This document shows positions 35,011-46,079 of a stretch of DNA of 64,000 nt, piece by piece. Numbering within the stretch: the stretch's first letter is position 1; the number at the start of each line of letters is the position of its first letter. Below the pieces are notes generated by a model, which was not told the origin of the DNA, searched no databases, and was given only the letters and a program-made list of their open reading frames with translations. The DNA comes from Dasypus novemcinctus (lineage: Eukaryota > Chordata > Mammalia > Cingulata > Dasypodidae): the NCBI RefSeq assembly GCF_030445035.2, contig NC_080677.1, positions 107,381,513 through 107,445,512 on the forward strand. The letters are read 5' to 3'. The translations under genes and the position numbers were made by a program.

Positions 35011-35416
35011 TTTGTTTGTTTTTAATTTTTTAAAAAAATTTCTCTCCCCTTCCCCCTCCCCCCAGTTGTCTGCACTCTGTGTCCATTTGCTGTGTGTTCT
35101 TCTGTGTCCTCTTGTATTCTTTTCAGCGGCACGGGAATCTGTGTTTCTTTTTGTTGTGTCATCTTGTTGTGTCAGCTCTCTGTGTGGGCGGCGCCACTTC
35201 TGGGCAGGCTGCACTATCTTCGTGCGGGACGGCTCTCCTTGCAGGGAGCACTCCTTGTGTGTGGGGCTCCCTTACCCGGGGGCATCACACGCCTTGAGCG
35301 CATCAGCACTGTGCGTGGGCCAGCTCACCACACGGATCAGGAGGCCCGGGGTTTGAACCCTGGACCTCCCATATGGCAGATGGATGCTCTATTGATTGAG
35401 CCAAATCCGCTTCCCC
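35011..35416 (-). mobile_element. DAS-type SINE
   Basis: The body ends with the tRNA-like head at GATTGAGCCAAATCCGCTTC. The flanks CATGTAGAAG (34997-35006) and CATGTACAAG (35417-35426) are its target-site copies within the L1. Confidence 0.9.
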
Positions 35417-35427
35417 CATGTACAAGG

Positions 35428-35709
35428 TTTCTTTTTAAAGATTTATTTATTTATTTATTTAATCCCCCGCCCCCTTGCGGCTTGTTCTTTTCTTTTGCTG
35501 TCTCTTCTCTGTGTCCACTTGATGCACATTTTTTCTGTATCTGCTTGTCTCCCTTTTGTTGCTTGCTGCGCCAGCTGTCCGTGCACACAGGCCATCAGCT
35601 CTCTATGGCGCACGGGCCAGCTTTGCCTTCACAAGGAGGCTCTGGAACACAAACCCAGAGCCTCCCATATGGTAGATGGGAGCCCAACCAGTTGAGCCAG
35701 AGCTGCTTC
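35428..35709 (-). mobile_element. Short tRNA-derived SINE, second subfamily
   Basis: A shorter SINE with a different body (CGGCTTGTTCTTTTCTTTTG, TTGCTTGCTGCGCCAGCTG) and a related tRNA head. It uses the copy of CATGTACAAG left by the previous SINE, with its own second copy at 35710-35719, so two SINEs share one target site. Confidence 0.85.
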
Positions 35710-35925
35710 CCATGTACAAGTTATTGTGTGGATATTTGTTTTCATTTCTCTTAGATCAATCCCAGAGAATGTAATACCTGTATTGTATGGTAACTTTATG
35801 TTTAACCTTTTGAGAAATAGCCAAATTGTTCTCCACAGGGTTGTGCCATTTACATCACCCCTAGTAGAGTGTTGGGGTTCTGATTTTTCCACATCCTCAC
35901 CGACATTTGTTATTGTCTATCTTTT

Positions 35926-36269
35926 TTTTTAATCCCCCCCTTGCAGCTTTTTGTGTGCTGTCTGCTCTATGTGTCCATTTGCTGTATGTTCTTCTGTGTA
36001 TGTAATTTATCTTCCCCTCCTCCCTTGCGGCTTGCTTGCTGTCTGCTCTCTCTGTCCATTTGCTGCAGGGCTCTTCTGTGTTCTCACTTGTCTCCCTTCT
36101 TTTTGTTGCATCACCTTGCTGAGTTAGCTCTCCACGGCATCTGCAGGCCAGGTGGCACTCCGTGGAGCTTGTGGGCGAGCCTGCCTTCACAAGGAAGCCC
36201 GGAGATGCGAACTGAGGGCCTCGCATATGGTAGACAGGAGCCCACCTGTTTGAACCACAGCCATTTCCC
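35926..36269 (-). mobile_element. Short tRNA-derived SINE, second subfamily
   Basis: It resembles the 35428 element (CTTGCGGCTTGCTTGCTGTC) but has an internal partial repeat of its 5' region. The flanks ATTGTCTATCTTTT and ATTATCTATCTTTT are the target duplication, in L1. Confidence 0.82.
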
Positions 36270-37757
36270 ATTATCTATCTTTTTGATAGAGCCATCCTAG
36301 TGGGTGTGAAATGGTCTGTCATTATGGGTTTGATTTGCATTTCCCTAATGACTAATGATGTTGAACATCTTTTCATGTGCTTATTAGCCATTTATATGTC
36401 TTTGGAGAAATGCCTATTTAAATCCTTTGCCCATTTTTAAATTGGGCTGTCTTTTTATTATTCAGTTAAAAGAGTTCTCCATATATTCTAGATGCAAGTC
36501 CCTTATCAGATATATGATTTGCAAACATTTTCTCTCATTCTTAGGGTTGTCTCTCATATTTTTGGTGTTGTCATTTGCAGCACAAATTTTTTAATTTTTT
36601 AATTTTTATGAAAGTTTTTAATTTTTATGAAATTCAAGTCATCTATTTTACCTTTTGTCACTTGTGCTTTTGCATTAAGAAACAAACCATTGACCAAATC
36701 AAAGTCATGAAGATATACTCTTGCTTTCTTCTAAGATTTTAATAATATTAGCTCTCACATTTAAGTCGTTAATCAATTTTGAATTAATTTTTGAATAGGG
36801 TATGAGGCAGGAGTCCATCTTTATTCTTTTGCAGTCAATAGCCAGTCATCTTCAGTTTGTTTGAACAGTGTTCTGTATTTTTCAGAGTATAAATTTCGTA
36901 GTTGTTTTGTTAAACTTATTCCTATGTATTTTTGATGCTACTGTAAATGAAATTTTTTAATTTAATTTTTGAATTGTTTATTGCAAGTGTATAAAACAGA
37001 GTTATTTTTGCAGATTGATAGTGTATCGTGAAATCTTGCTGGTCTCCTTTATTACTTCTAATCCACTTTTAGTGGATTCCTTAAGATTTTCTATATACAA
37101 GGTCATGCCATCTGCAGAGATAGTTTTACTGCTTCCTTTACAGTCTGGATGCCTTTTATTTCTTTTTCGTGCCTGGTCACCCTGGCTAGAACCTCTATAC
37201 AATGTTGAATGGAAATGACAAGAACAAGCATCCTTGTCTTATTCCTGATTTTAGGGGGAAATCATTCAGTCTTTCACCATTAAATATGATGTAAGACTGA
37301 GTTTTACATAAATGTCCTCTAACAGGATGAAGAAGTTCCCTTCTCTTCCCAGACTGTTGAATGTTTTTTTTTTTTTTTTAATCATTAAGGGCGGTTGGAT
37401 TTTGTTAAAGGCTTTTCTGCATCTTTTGAAAGGATTGTGTGTTTTTTGTCCTTTATTATATCGACATGATGAACTGCATTAATTGATTTTCAGGTGTTAA
37501 GTGAGCCTTGCACTCCTAGGATAAATCCCACTTGTTCATGATATATAATGATATATGTTGTTGGATTTGGTTTGCTAGTATTGTGTTGAGGATTTCTGTA
37601 CATATATTCATAGGAGATATCAGTCTCTAGCTTTCTTTTCTTGTGAGTCTTTGTCTGGTTTTGGCATCAGGGTAATACTGGCCTATAGAATGAGTTAGAA
37701 AATGTTTCTTCTTCCCCTGTTTTCTGGAAGTTTCTGATGAATTGGTATTAATTCTTC

Positions 37758-38107
37758 CTTATTCACCCCCTACCCACTGAGTTGGCTCCCTTGTCCATTT
37801 GCACCTTGTTTTGCTCATTGTCTACTCATTGTTTGTTTCTTCTTTAGGAGTCACTGGAAATCAAACCCAGGACTTCCCATGAGGGAGGTGGGCACCCAAC
37901 TCCTTGAGCTACATCTGCTCTTTTTCTCATTTGTTTTTGCTCACTGTCTGCTCATTTTTTGTTCATTGTCTTTTGCATTGTCTGCTCATTGTTTTTGCTC
38001 AATATCTGTTCATTTTCTTTTTGTCTTCTTTAGGAGGCACCAGAAACTGAAACTGGGACCTCCCATGTGGGAGGCAGGTGCCCAACTGCCTGAGCTACAT
38101 CCACCTC
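37758..38107 (-). mobile_element. Two tandem tRNA-head SINE units
   Basis: Two related units (37758-37930 and 37931-38107) each end with the tRNA-like motif GAGCTACATC. The second carries GGAGGCACCAGAAACTGAAACTGGGACC. The flanks AATTCTTCCTT and AATTCTTCTTT suggest they moved as a dimer into the L1. Family not identified with certainty. Confidence 0.65.
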
Positions 38108-38260
38108 CCTAAATTCTTCTTTAAATGTTTGGTAGAATTCATGGTAGAATTCACCAGTGAAACCATCTGGGCCTGACCTTTTCTTTGTAGGTAGTTATTT
38201 TATTATTATTATTAATTCCATCTCTTTACTTGTTAAAGATCTATTCTGTCTATTTCTTCT

Positions 38261-38668
38261 TTTTTTTTCTTTAAAGATTTATTTTTTATTTATTTCTCTC
38301 CCCATCCCGCCCCCCTGTTGTCTGTTCTCTATGTCCATTCACTGTGTGTTCTTCTGTGTCTGCTTGCTTTCTTGTCATGTGGCACTGGGAAACTGTAGTG
38401 CTTTTTTGTGGTGTCATCTTGCTGCATCAGCTCTCTGTGTGTGCAGTGCCACTCCTGGGTGAGCTGCACTTTTTTTCTTGCGGGATGCACCCCTTGTGCA
38501 TGGGCACACCTACATGGGGGATAGACCTGTGTGGCACGGCACTCCTTGTGCACAGCAGCACTGCGCATGGGCCAGCTCACCACACAGGTCAGGAGGCCCT
38601 GAGTATAGAACCCTGGACCCTCCATATGGTAGGCAAATGCTCTATCAGTTGAGCCACAACTGCATCCT
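38261..38668 (-). mobile_element. DAS-type SINE
   Basis: It is flanked by TCTATTTCTTCT (left, about 38248-38260, and right, 38669-38680). Its head ends GTTGAGCCACAACTGCATCC. It is inserted in the L1. Confidence 0.9.
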
Positions 38669-38784
38669 TCTATTTCTTCTTGAGTCAGTTCCAATAGTTT
38701 GTGTCTTGATAAGACTTTATTCATTTTATCTAAGTTATCTAGTTTATTGGTATATAGTTGTTTATGGAAGTCCTATATCTCTCT

Positions 38785-39268
38785 CTTTTTAAAAATTTTC
38801 CCTTCCTGCTCCCCACCACCCTGATGTTTTGTTGTTGTTGTTGTTTTTGTTGTTTTGGCTGTCTGTGTCCATTCGATATATGATCTTCTGTACCTATTTC
38901 TCTTTTTGTCTTCTCTTTTCATTTTCTCCTCTAGGATTCACCGGGATTCAATCCTGGGGACCTCTGATGTGGAGAGAGTTTCTGTCACTTGTGCCACCTC
39001 AGTTCCTGGTTTCTGTTGTGCCTCGCCTTGACTTTCCCTTTCATCTCCTTTTTGTTGCATCATCGTCTTGCTGCATGACTCACTTGTGCAGGTGCTGGCT
39101 CACTATGCAGGCACTCAAGCTGGCACTCAGCTCACCACGCAGGCATTGGTTCACTGCTCAGCTCAGGCATGCTTTTTTTTTTTTTTACCAGGAGGCCATA
39201 GGGATCAAACCTGGGCTCTCCCATATGGTAGGCAGAAGCCCAATCACTTGAGTTACATCCACTCCCCA
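38785..39268 (-). mobile_element. tRNA-derived SINE, third body type
   Basis: The head (GTAGGCAGAAGCCCAATCAC, TTGAGTTACATCCACTCCCC) is DAS-like, but the middle repeats a short motif around CACTATGCAGGCACTCAAGC. The flanks CCTATATCTCT and CCTATATTTCT mark the target site in L1. Confidence 0.75.
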
Positions 39269-39344
39269 CCTATATTTCTTTTTTTAATTTCTGTAAGGTT
39301 GTTAGTATATGTCCCCTTTTTCATTCTGATTTTATTTTATTTGA

Positions 39345-39415
39345 GCTCTCTCTCTCTCTTTCTTTCTCTCTTTCTCTCCCCTCTCTCCTTCTCTCCCTCT
39401 CTCATTTTGTTTTAT
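39345..39415. repeat. Pyrimidine-rich microsatellite (CT/CTTT)
   Basis: A run of CTCTCT, TTTCTTTCTC and CCCTCTCTCC units within the L1, with no guanine except at its borders. Confidence 0.85.
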
Positions 39416-39992
39416 TTTTTCCCTTCTGGATAGTCTAGTTAAAGATTTATTAATTTTGTTTCTCTTTCAAAGAACCAACTATCTTTCAGTTTCATTGATT
39501 TTTCTCTACTGTTTTTCTATTCTTTATTTTGTTTTATCTCCTCTCTTTATTATTTCCCCCATCTGAATCCTTTGGGCTTAGATTGCTCTTCTTTCTTCTA
39601 GTATCTTAAGGTAGATACTGAATTTTATTGATTTGAAATCTTCCCTCTTTTACAATGCAGACACTTACTGCTATAAGTTTCCCTATGAGCACTGTTTTAG
39701 CTGCATCCCATAAGTTTTGGTATTCATGTCATCATTTTCATTCATCTCAATATATTTTCTAATTTTTGTAGTTGTTTCTTCTTTGATCCATTAGTTAATT
39801 ATGAGTGTGCTTTTAATTTCCACGTATTTGAGGTTTCTCAAAATTTTTCCTGTTATTGATTTCTAATTTAATTCCATTATGATCAGAGAATATACTTTAT
39901 ATTATTTCTATCCATTTAATTTGTCGAGTTTTTTTATGGGCTAGCATGTGGTCTATTCTGGATAATGTTTCATGTACACTTGAGAAGAATGT

Positions 39993-41171
39993 TGTGGCAG
40001 TTTGAGATTATTTTATGAATCCCAAAAAGAGAAAGGTTATGTTCGTAAACTAATCTAGTCATCTGGGTGTGATACCCTTTGATTGCATTACATGCAGCTG
40101 AGGGGTCTTTGACTAGATTACCTATTAAGATTGCTTTGAGGACTTTTGTCCATGTTTTCTTTTTTTAATCTTATTTTTATTATTTGAGGGCTTTTTTGAT
40201 TTGACCACATCAGTAAGCTATGACTCAGGCTGGTTCCCTACCCCCTTGGTGAGTGTGATGTAAACTGAAGAAGACACACAGGAAGAGAGAGCTCTGTCAT
40301 TTCTTTATCCTGCCATGTGACAGAAAGGAGAAGGCTCAAACCATTAAAGCCCAAGGGAGAGGGAAGTGGATTTGGCCCAACGGATAGGGCGTCTGCCTAC
40401 CACACGGGAGGTCCAAGGTTCAAACCCAGAGCCTCCTGACCCTTGTGATGAGTTGGCCCACGCACAGTGCTGATGCATGCAAGGAGTGCCATGCCATGCA
40501 GGGGTGTACCCCACATAGGGGAGCCCCATGTGCAAGGAGTGCGCCCCATAATGAGCTGGCCAGAGCAAAAAAAGTGCCTGCCCAGAAATGGCGCGGCACA
40601 CACGGAGAGCTTCGCAGCAAGATGATGCAACAAAAAGAGACACAGATTCTGGGTACTGCTGACAAGAATACAGGTGGACACAGAAGAACACACAGTGAAT
40701 GGACACAGAGAGCAGACAACTGGGGGAGGGAAGAAGGGGAGAGAAATAAATAAAAAATAACTCTTAAGAAAACCCTAAAAAACAAAAATAAAGCCCAGGG
40801 GAGAGATGAGCCATTTTGCCTGATAGCTTACAACTGACCTTGGGAAGAGAGCTGAGACTGATATAGGAGGCTGGCAAGGAAACAAGCCCTGTACCAGGAG
40901 ACAGAGGACTTCACCTAAACACAGAGCCTCAAGAGACTGAGCCCACAGAGCTTCAAGAAGAAGAGGCAGCCCAGAGGGGAAGGCAGAGTCCAGTCAGAGA
41001 TCAGCAACTGTCTTGCTTCAACATGTGGCAGCTGACTTTGATGAGAAAGCAACCTTGAGCTGGACTTTTACAGCCTTGTAACTGTCAGCTTTTACCCCAA
41101 ATAAATACCCTTTATAAACATCAACAGATTTCTGGTACTTTGCATCAGTAGCCCTTTGGCAGACTAACACA
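39993..41171 (+). mobile_element. Solo LTR-like element, copy 1, with a nested SINE
   Basis: The element starts TGTGGCAGTTTGAGATTATT, ends GGCAGACTAACACA, and is flanked by the 5-bp duplication AATGT (39988-39992 and 41172-41176). TG...CA ends, a 5-bp duplication and an internal AATAAA near 41100 are typical of a retroviral solo LTR. Without the nested SINE it is about 735 bp. No internal viral genes are present. Two more copies occur in this window; I cannot name the family. Confidence 0.75.
40360..40790 (+). mobile_element. DAS-type SINE nested in the LTR
   Basis: It is flanked by AAAGCCCAAGGGAGA (40345-40359) and AAAGCCCAGGGGAGA (40791-40805). It inserted into the LTR, which itself lies in the L1, so this is a third-level insertion. 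Confidence 0.92.
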
Positions 41172-41448
41172 AATGTATATTCTGTTTTGGGGTGAAGTGT
41201 TCTATAGATGTCTGTTAGGTCTAATTGGTTTATAGTGTTGTTTATGTCTTCTATTTTCTTGTTGTTATTCTGCCTTGTTCTAGCCACTATTGAAAGTGGA
41301 GTATTGAAATATGCAGCTATTATTGTTGAATTGTCTATTTTTCCCTTTAATTCTGTTAGTTTTTACTTAATGTATTTGGGGCATATATGTTTATAATTGT
41401 ATCTTCCTGATGGATTGATCCTTTTATCATTATGAAATGTCCCTCTTT

Positions 41449-41866
41449 TTTTTTTTTAAGATTTATTTATTTATTTCTCCCTCACCCCCACCCCCGGTTG
41501 TCTGCTCTCCATGTTCATTCGCTGTGTGTTCTTCTGTGTCCGCTTGTATTCTCATCAGGTGGCACTGGGGATCTGTGTCTATCTTTTTTATTGTGTCATC
41601 TTTCTGTGTCAGCTCTCCATGTGTGTGGCACCACTCCTGGGCAGGCTGTGGTTTCGCGTGGGGAGACTCTCCTTGCACAGGGTCCACTCCTCACGTGGGG
41701 GGCACTCTTATGCGGGGGCATCTTGTGGGGGCCCAGCACTACTTGCCCACAGCAGCGCTGCATGTGGACTAGCTCACCACATGAACCAGGAGGCCCTGGG
41801 CATCGAACCCTTGGACCTCCTATATGGTAGGTGGATGCTCTATCTGTTGAGCCACATCTGCTTCCT
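41449..41866 (-). mobile_element. DAS-type SINE
   Basis: It is flanked by exact duplications GAAATGTCCCTCTTT (41434-41448 and 41867-41881) in the L1. Confidence 0.93.
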
Positions 41867-42399
41867 GAAATGTCCCTCTTTATCTCTAGGAACATTTTTT
41901 GTGCTTTAAAATCTATTTTGTCTGATGTTAATATGGCCCTTCCACATTGTTTATGGTTGCTGTTTGCATGATCTTTTTCATTCTTTTATTTTCAACCTAT
42001 TTGCATTTTTTTAATCTAAAAGTGTGTCTCTTATAGATATCATATCATTAGATCTTGTTTTTTAATCCAGTCTTTCAGCCTACTTCTTTTAATTGGAATA
42101 TTAAATCCATTGACATATTATTGCAATATTTGGATTTATGTCAGCCATTTTACTTTTTGTTTTCTAAATGTCTCATGTCTTTTTGTTCTTCTATTTCTTC
42201 TTTTTAGCTTTCTTTTACAGTGATTATTTTTTACTGTAATATTTTAATTCTTTTAATTACTTTTTTACTATATATTTTTAGTTATATTCTTAGGGGTTTC
42301 TCTGGGGTTTACCATGTTACTTATTATTGACTTCTTAACTTATCAGAATCTACTTTGGATTATACTACCTTAATTCCAGGGAGATATAGAAACATCTCA

Positions 42400-42888
42400 G
42401 GTTCCCTTTTGAAAGGTCAGTGGTAGATCGACAGTTTCTGAGGGAGGCCTAGGGAAACTGAGGCAAAAAAGGAGGAACCCAGCTCCCAATTTTCCAGAAT
42501 GACCGAAGGAGTCCTTGGATGCAGAAGAGTATGAAACCAGTCTCAGGACAGTTGGAGAAGAGTGTTAGAGTACACGTGGAGTTAGATGCAACCCCCCTGG
42601 AAAGGCAGGCAGTAGACACGGACTCCACCAGGGCACCCCCACTCCGTACCATGGGCACCAGGGAGGAGGAGATGTTGAAGCTCATACTAATACTTATCGC
42701 TCATGTTAGCTGAGAGAGGAAACGACCCTAGGGCTTCTCTACTAATATGCTCGGAACAGATAAATCTGAGACAGGTGTGGGGGGGGAGTAGGGTGGAGTG
42801 TAGGAAGGAGTACTCTGGCAGGTCCCTTCCTGCCCTCATCTCCTACGTGGCCAGGTCAGGAGAGTGGGATAGGCTGAGGGAAGCATCA
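42400..42888. other. Unassigned intergenic segment
   Basis: This lies between the L1 and LTR copy 2. No gene or clear repeat is recognised. Confidence 0.4.
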
Positions 42889-43599
42889 GGGTCTATCTTG
42901 GTTTGCCAAAGGTCTGCAAATGCGAAGTACCAGAAATCTGTTGACGTTTATAAAGAGGATTTATTTGGGGTAAAATCTTATAGTTCCAAGGCCATAAAAA
43001 GTCCAAACCAAGGTACCTTCAGAGACGCCTTCTCACCAAAGTCAGCTACTGTTAATCCTGGTGTGTTGCCACGTGGTGAAGCAAGATGGCTGCCCATCTC
43101 TGCCCAGGTTTCTCCTTCCCCTCCGAGCTTTCTCTCTCAGGCTCAGCTACTCCGCTTTTGTCTCGATTTCAGCTGCAAACTGGCCCTGGGCTTGTCTCTT
43201 TCTGGGCCACCGATATCAGTCACTGCTGTTCTGCTCTCTTCCCAAGCTCAGCTGTAAGCTAGTGGGTAAATGGCTCATCTGTCCCCAGGGCCTCTGCTGT
43301 TTGAAACTCCTCCTTTCTGTCACATGGTAGGATAAAAAATGGCAGCGCTCTCTCTCCCTGTGTCTGTCTGAGTGAGTGTTTATATCAGACACAGCAAGGG
43401 GACAGGAACTCAACCTGAGTCTTGTCTCAATGATGTAGTCCAATAAAAGCCCTACAGCAATCTTAACAGGCAATCTAACCAAAGGTCCCTCAGCTGAATT
43501 TAATACAATCAAAGGGTACCACGCCCAAAGGAATAGATTTGTTTACAAACATAATCTTTCTCTTTTGGGGATTGATAAAATAATCTCATACTGCCACAG
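42889..43599 (-). mobile_element. Solo LTR-like element, copy 2
   Basis: Read on the minus strand it starts TGTGGCAGTATGAGATTATT and follows copy 1 closely, including the GGTACCCTTTGATTGTATTA and AAATAAATCCTCTTTATAAA segments. The 3' end is more diverged. It shows no SINE inside and no viral coding sequence. Confidence 0.72.
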
Positions 43600-43912
43600 G
43601 GTGTTTAGGGGAATCTGATTTAGGTGGGACAATTTTCTATCTTGTGAGAACAACAGCATTTGACAAGAAGGAGCTACAACCTCAAAGGGAAGAGAAGTTC
43701 CCTAACAGGGAAGGACACAGGTCAGACTCATCATGTTCAGCGCGGGACTGACCCTTTGGCCCTGTCCATGCTGCCCACGATGAGTGCTTCTACCCACGAC
43801 TAGTCTGCTCAATTGCCCAGGGGCATTAGACTACCATGCCCACTGTTCCCTCACTCCCAGGGCTCCCAGGAGAATTCAGTCCCCCAGCAAGTGTGGAACT
43901 GTGTTGATTTAT

Positions 43913-44016
43913 ATAATTCATTTTTTAAAATTTTTTTAAGGAGGTACCAGGGATGGACCAAGAACCTTATCCATGGGAAGCAGGTGCTCAACCACTGAGC
44001 TACAGCCACTCCCTGA
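43913..44016 (-). mobile_element. Head-only tRNA-like SINE remnant
   Basis: About 100 bp with only a tRNA-like part (GCTCAACCACTGAGCTACAG, ATGGACCAAGAACCTTATCC) and a T-rich (A-tail) side. TGATTTATAT and TGATTTACAT flank it as a probable target duplication. Confidence 0.7.
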
Positions 44017-44019
44017 TTT

Positions 44020-45155
44020 ACATCACATGCTCCTGGCCCCAGCCTCATGTATGGGACCCGGGAAGCCCCCAGCCATGAGGAGAGCCGCTTTCCTACTCAG
44101 GGAAACAGAGGAGCCCCTGGGAACATGATGAGAATTGCCTGTGGGTCTGGAATATAGTTCTCCAGAAGTGGAGGTGAGGCCCTTTCCAGACCTCGGAGCC
44201 CTAGTGCACTTGCACTGGCCTCTGCACATCTCGTTGGCCCAGCCTCCTCGCCCCAACATTCCAGTCAGAGCGTGCGGGGGGCTCCTGAGCCCACCCACTC
44301 CCACTTTCTGCACAGGCAGCTACTCTTTCCTCCACGGAAGGAAGCCCTTCACCTCCCAGCTCGGTCAGACTCCGCGTCTAACACCCCCAGGCTCAGGCAC
44401 CTCCAGCCCTGCCCTTCCCTGCTCAATGCCGGGCGTCCTGCTTGTCCAGGGCCCACAGCCCCTCCGCCAGGGCCGGTGACCTTCCTGGGTGTCTCCACCC
44501 ACCCTTAGACTTGTCAGCTCTGACTCCCGAGTAGCTCCAGAGTTTCCTCCCAGTAACTTGGAGGAGGCGCTGAGTTAGAGGCAGGACCAGCGGGTGGGGG
44601 GCAGGGAGCAGCGGCGCTGCCGGCAGCTGGGCTAAGAGGCAGCCGCTTCTCCAGCGCCTTCGGGAGAACGCCTGGCCCCTGCGCTCCGAGCGGGAGCCCG
44701 AGTCTGCGCCCCAGGCCCCCGTCATCTGCTCCCTGGGCTCCCTCAGCCACCGCAGTCCCAGGGTAGGAGTGTGTGCGAGGGAGGAGGGGGTCGGCAGGTC
44801 TCTCTCCAGCAGGCAGCCGTCTCCTTCTGGCCCTCTAAAGCAGCTCTGCTTGGAAGCAGTGATGCCCGGGGCTACCTGGATAGGACAGGAACACGGCATG
44901 GGTGCCATCCCGTGGAAAGGTCCTGGGCGGGCCGAGCATGTGGCGGGAAAGTTGCCTGGACCCAGGAGGAGGGCTGGAGCGGCGAGGTGGCCACTGGGTG
45001 GCGCCAGTGAGCAGTACAGGGGCAGAGGCTGGGGTGAAGCTCTGCCGGCTGCACAGCTCTCGGGGTCACCTCAGACTTTCTGAGTCAGGACAGATGCCCA
45101 GGCCCAGAAAAACGCATGCCCCAGGGTCCAGGCAGCCGTGCCTAATACAGGCCCA
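44020..45155. other. GC-rich intergenic sequence
   Basis: No gene or repeat is recognised. The segment at 44560-44760 is CpG-richer than its surroundings. Confidence 0.4.
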
Positions 45156-45157
45156 TG

Positions 45158-46078
45158 TCTGGGCTGAATTGTGACCCCCCTCCCCTGCAAAAAAGTCCTA
45201 ACCTCCCCTTGCCCGTGAATGTGGCTTGATTTGGAAATAAGGTGCTTGCAGATGGGAGCACGCTAAGATGAGGCCATGCTGGGGTAGGGTGGGCCCTAAA
45301 CCCCACATCACTAGAGTCCTTATTGGAAGAGGAGAGGACACACAGACGCACAGGGAGGGAGGAGGGCCACGTGAAGAGGGAGGAAGAGAGCGGCAGGATG
45401 TGTCTGCGAGCCGAGGAACGCCACAGATGCCGGCCCCCACCGGCCCCCACCGGAAGCTGGAAGAGGCCAGAGGAGCCTGCAGAGGGAGCGTGGCCTGTTG
45501 ACACCTTGATTTCAGACTTCTAGCCTCCACGACCGTTTTTTTAAAAATTTATTTTAATTTATTTGTGTCCCCCCTCCCATTCCCTCCATTGTCTGCTCTC
45601 TTCCACTCTCTGTGTGTTCTTCTGTGTCTGCTTGTATTCTCATTAGGTGGCTCCGGAAATCAATCCTGGGACCTTCCGGAGTGGGAGGGCGGTGATTACT
45701 CTCTCTTGCGTCACCTCACCTCCCTGTTCTGCTATGTCTTCTAATTCTCTCTCCTCTGTGTCTCTTGTTGTGTCATCTGGCTGAGCCAGCTCTCTGCATC
45801 AGCGGGCACTCCTGCGCAGGGCGACTTTCCCACGCAGGGTGGCACTCCTGTGCAGGGCCACATTCCCGTGTGGACTGGCATTCAGCGTGGGCCAGCCTGC
45901 CACAAGGGCCAGCGTGCCTTCACCAGGAGGCCCTGGGTGTCGAACCCCACACCTCCCATGTGGTAGATGGGAGCCCAGTTGGTTGAGCCACATCCATTTC
46001 CCTCCATGACTGTCTTAAGCCACCCAGTTTGTGATCACTTGTGGCAGCAACCCTAGGAAACTACTACAGGCCGTGACG
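45158..46078 (+). mobile_element. MaLR (MLT1/MST-like) LTR split by a SINE
   Basis: The first part (CTGGGCTGAATTGTGACCCC, GGCTTGATTTGGAAATAAGG, CACCTTGATTTCAGACTTCT) and the part beyond the SINE (TTAAGCCACCCAGTTTGTGA, GCAACCCTAGGAAACTACTAC) together make one solo LTR of an ancient non-autonomous endogenous retrovirus family. There is no coding sequence. Confidence 0.85.
45536..45998 (-). mobile_element. DAS-type SINE inside the MaLR LTR
   Basis: The flanks CCTCCACGACCGT (left) and CCTCCATGACTGT (right) are the diverged target duplication. Its body (CACTCCTGCGCAGGGCGACT, CACATTCCCGTGTGGACTGG) belongs to a DAS variant also seen at 62126. Confidence 0.88.
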
Positions 46079-46079
46079 C

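Larger units (their letters stand above)
34030..42400 (-). mobile_element. Antisense L1 LINE fragment, heavily interrupted
   Basis: Read on the minus strand this is L1 ORF2/3' sequence, recognised from segments such as CATTTCCCTAATGACTAATG, TTATCAGATATATGATTTGC and GGTTGGATTTTGTTAAAGGC. L1 blocks lie at about 34030-34480, 34973-35010, 35720-35925, 36270-37757, 38108-38260, 38669-38784, 39270-39992, 41172-41448 and 41867-42400, some 3.9 kb in all. The remainder is later insertions. The reading frame is destroyed. Confidence 0.88.

Noticed and set aside
39993-43599. A provirus formed by LTR copies 1 and 2
   Set aside because: The two copies are in opposite orientation, copy 1 has its own target duplication inside an L1, and the sequence between them is L1 and SINE with no viral genes.
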